From positions 1,550,001 to 1,614,000 of the forward strand of contig CAVYML010000009.1 in assembly GCA_963769605.1 (NCBI GenBank): a DNA stretch of 64,000 bases, given 5' to 3'. Each line of letters starts with the position of its first letter. Positions within the stretch are counted from its first letter, which is position 1. The stretch is from Fen-1254 sp963769605. GTDB lineage: Bacteria; Bacteroidota; Ignavibacteria; UBA10030. This document shows, piece by piece, positions 62,139 to 64,000 of this stretch. A program made the position numbers and the translations under genes. The notes beneath the pieces were generated by a model, which was given only the letters and a program-made list of their open reading frames with translations, was not told where the DNA came from and ran no database searches.

Positions 62139-62774
62139 ATGCTCTTAAAAACCATGCTTTTCTTTTTTGTAATTACTATTTTCGCCTCAGCGTGCTATTT
62201 CTTTCTCACCTCTTTTTTGCAGCGAAAATCATTTCGATTTACTCTGATCACATTTCTTTTGAGCCTGGCTATATATGTCAGCCTCTTCTTTGTCAGACCA
62301 GTCAGCGTCTACCTCTCTGATACTTTTATGCTGTTCTCTGCAGCTTCCTTCTGCGTCCTTATTGGAAGAGGAGTCAAAACTGTTCCATCGATTGTATCAT
62401 TTTCCATCGCAGGCTCGATAGCAGATATCGTCTCCTTCAATTGGGGACCAACTCACTATTTTATGAAGGCAGCGGAACAACTTAACCCTGCCTCACTATT
62501 GAACCTTATGGCCTTTTCCATAGTTTTGAAGGGAAGTATTTGTCCCATTGTCGGTCTGGGCGATTTTATTTTCATCGGCATATATTTTATAGCTCTTCGC
62601 CAAATTGGCGCCGGCTCTTGGGCGCAATTCATCATCCCTACAGCGGGTCTTCTTGGTGCTTTAATTGTGGGTGTATTGGTGGGAGGAATCTACGCCATTC
62701 CGTTTATGGCGGCTGTCGTTATCGGTTATCTATTTTTCAGTCATCGTCTATCTCCACGAGCCCAGCCATGTTAA
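62139..62774 (+). CDS. GxGD-type intramembrane aspartyl protease-like protein
   Basis: The 211-aa membrane protein has about seven hydrophobic segments. The motif IVGLGDFIFIGIYF with GLGD at 139-142 fits the second catalytic Asp of presenilin/signal-peptide-peptidase enzymes. IADIVSFNWGPTHYFMKAAE puts Asp96 where these enzymes have YD, and IPFMAA at 187 stands near the PAL position. Some positions differ from the canonical motifs, so activity needs evidence. It begins after a junction element. Confidence 0.6.
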   Translation: MLLKTMLFFFVITIFASACYFFLTSFLQRKSFRFTLITFLLSLAIYVSLFFVRPVSVYLSDTFMLFSAASFCVLIGRGVKTVPSIVSFSIAGSIADIVSFNWGPTHYFMKAAEQLNPASLLNLMAFSIVLKGSICPIVGLGDFIFIGIYFIALRQIGAGSWAQFIIPTAGLLGALIVGVLVGGIYAIPFMAAVVIGYLFFSHRLSPRAQPC

Positions 62775-62831
62775 TGAAATTCCAACCGAAAACGGTTGAT
62801 ATAATTCAAAATAATGATGAGGAATGAGAGT

Positions 62832-63398
62832 ATGAAAATAGATTTCCGGCAATTGACAATCACATCGATTATTTTTGGTTTCCTGCTTATACCAATTCAT
62901 GAGTCGGGGCATGTCATATGTGATTGGATTACCGGCCACCCAGCTTCAATGTCATACGCCCGAGATTATTTGCTTTCTGGCGGCAATACTCCTTTTCTTG
63001 GACTTCTCGGAGGACCGTTGCTGCCGTTGATGTTGTCTATCGTTTCTGTCGTGTTCATTTACAGACGGACGAGAGTATCATTCTTCTATCCTATTGCAAT
63101 TCTTGGATCATTTGAAAGACTGGTTCTATATTTATCAGGCATGCTTCCAAGTGATGAAAAAAGTCTCGCAGTGATGGTTGGATGGAATATACATGCGTTC
63201 AAATATATCTTTCTTTGTATAGAGGTGTCGTTGTTATTGTTAATCATAATTTCATTGATTAGGTATAAGGTGGGCTTTATACAAGCAATCCTTGTTTTTG
63301 TCATACCACTATTATCCTTTGTCGTTTGTGCCTCATTAGGCGTATTTGTAGTTGAACGCTATATATTTCCCGTCCAATTTAAAATTCAGTTCGGTTAA
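62832..63398 (+). CDS. Membrane protein with HExxH motif (M50-like)
   Basis: The 188-aa protein has about five membrane segments. LLIPIHESGHVICDWITGHP contains HESGH at 23-27, the zinc site of metallopeptidases, set in a hydrophobic helix as in site-2-protease relatives, and FLGLLGGPLLPLML follows. The third ligand is not obvious. GAGG lies upstream of the ATG at 62832; starts at 62814 and 62817 are also possible. It lies 57 bases after the aspartyl-protease-like gene. Confidence 0.6.
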   Translation: MKIDFRQLTITSIIFGFLLIPIHESGHVICDWITGHPASMSYARDYLLSGGNTPFLGLLGGPLLPLMLSIVSVVFIYRRTRVSFFYPIAILGSFERLVLYLSGMLPSDEKSLAVMVGWNIHAFKYIFLCIEVSLLLLIIISLIRYKVGFIQAILVFVIPLLSFVVCASLGVFVVERYIFPVQFKIQFG

Positions 63399-63601
63399 GA
63401 ATATTGAAAAATGGAAACAAATTGTCTACATTAAATGAGTAGATATTCCGGTATGGACAATGATGAAAACAAGAAGACGATGCAATCAAGATGTGCATTC
63501 CGACATTTTTTTGGATTCAAACATGCATTATTTGTTGTATATGTGTTGCACGATAAATCAAAGTATCCATTAATATATTGATATATAATAAGTTGCCGTC
63601 T

Positions 63602-63673
<72 letters not shown>

Positions 63674-63935
63674 CTAAGAATTGCAAATTTAAGATTGCAA
63701 ATTGCAGATTGAAGAAAAAAGTTAAATCTGGGACTGAATAACATGTAATTTCAGAATGCAGATTTAAGATTGCAGATTGCAAATTGAAGAAAATAAGTTA
63801 AATCTGGGACTGAATATCTTGTAATTTCAGAATGCAGATTTAAGATTGCAGAATGAAGAAAATAAGTTAAATCTGGAACTAAATAGCGTATAATTTCAGA
63901 TTACAGATTGTAGATTGTAGATTTCAGCTTGTTCC
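63674..63935. repeat. Intergenic tandem repeat, unit about 70-76 bases
   Basis: The phrase GTAATTTCAGAATGCAGATT starts at 63745 and again at 63821, with a degenerate third start near 63888. Each unit contains AGATTGCAGATTGCAAATTG-like simple sequence and AAGTTAAATCTGGGACTGAA. It holds no gene, and nothing further is recognisable to the end of the window. Confidence 0.75.
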
Positions 63936-64000
63936 ATTCACTCAATGACACTTATCCTGTAGTTATCGATGCCAACGCCCCCGGGTCCTGTTATTATCAC

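Overview
The window looks like a chromosome segment from a Gram-negative member of the Bacteroidota/Chlorobiota side of the FCB group; an Ignavibacteria-like lineage would fit. The grounds are two OmpL-type outer-membrane porins, several small lipoproteins, C-terminal domains resembling type IX secretion sorting domains, a ketol-acid reductoisomerase of the yeast/Bacteroidota type, isoleucine synthesis through citramalate, and an ApgM-type homoserine kinase candidate. This placement is inference from protein families; no rRNA gene is present.

Region 1 (1-28.7 kb) is ordinary, GC-richer chromosome. After the start of an amino-acid permease and a porin (minus strand), one long plus-strand run carries ilvD-ilvB-ilvN-gltB-gltD-ilvC-cimA-aroF-leuA-leuC-leuD-proC-leuB-hom-lysC-HAD-like-thrB(ApgM type)-thrC. 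It gathers branched-chain, threonine, proline and early aromatic synthesis with the glutamate synthase that supplies amino groups. A short leader peptide ending in Leu/Ile/Val codons precedes ilvD and suggests attenuation. An N-terminal remnant of a second ilvB lies in frame ahead of ilvB, and a REP-like repeat encodes the C-terminus of LysC.

Region 2 (28.7-41.5 kb) is AT-rich accessory DNA. Two unknown small genes are followed by a tight four-gene operon (DNA methyltransferase, phosphoribosyltransferase-like protein, ORC/CDC6-like AAA+ ATPase, unknown Rossmann-like protein). This is the best candidate for an uncharacterised conflict system. An SRA-like/HNH nuclease, a VapBC pair with a clear operator, an SdpR/SdpI pair and two BsuPI-like lipoproteins follow.

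Region 3 (41.5-51.8 kb, minus strand) is a Kdp potassium-uptake locus: a second KdpA, a porin, a 31-aa membrane peptide, KdpF, KdpA, KdpB, a long KdpC and a KdpE-like regulator whose receiver lacks the phosphoacceptor Asp. No KdpD is present. A YnfA-family protein lies beyond it.

Region 4 (52.4-63.4 kb) is a string of small plus-strand genes separated by related intergenic elements, several of which carry GTTAGGC-type right ends and YTAAC-type left ends. It reads like an integron-type cassette array without an integrase in view (a CALIN). Its cargo is mostly small membrane proteins, lipoproteins and a nuclease-like protein, and it ends with two neighbouring intramembrane-protease-like proteins. 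An IS1182-type element with recognisable ends has split one lipoprotein gene. A tRNA-Gly and a tandem repeat close the window.
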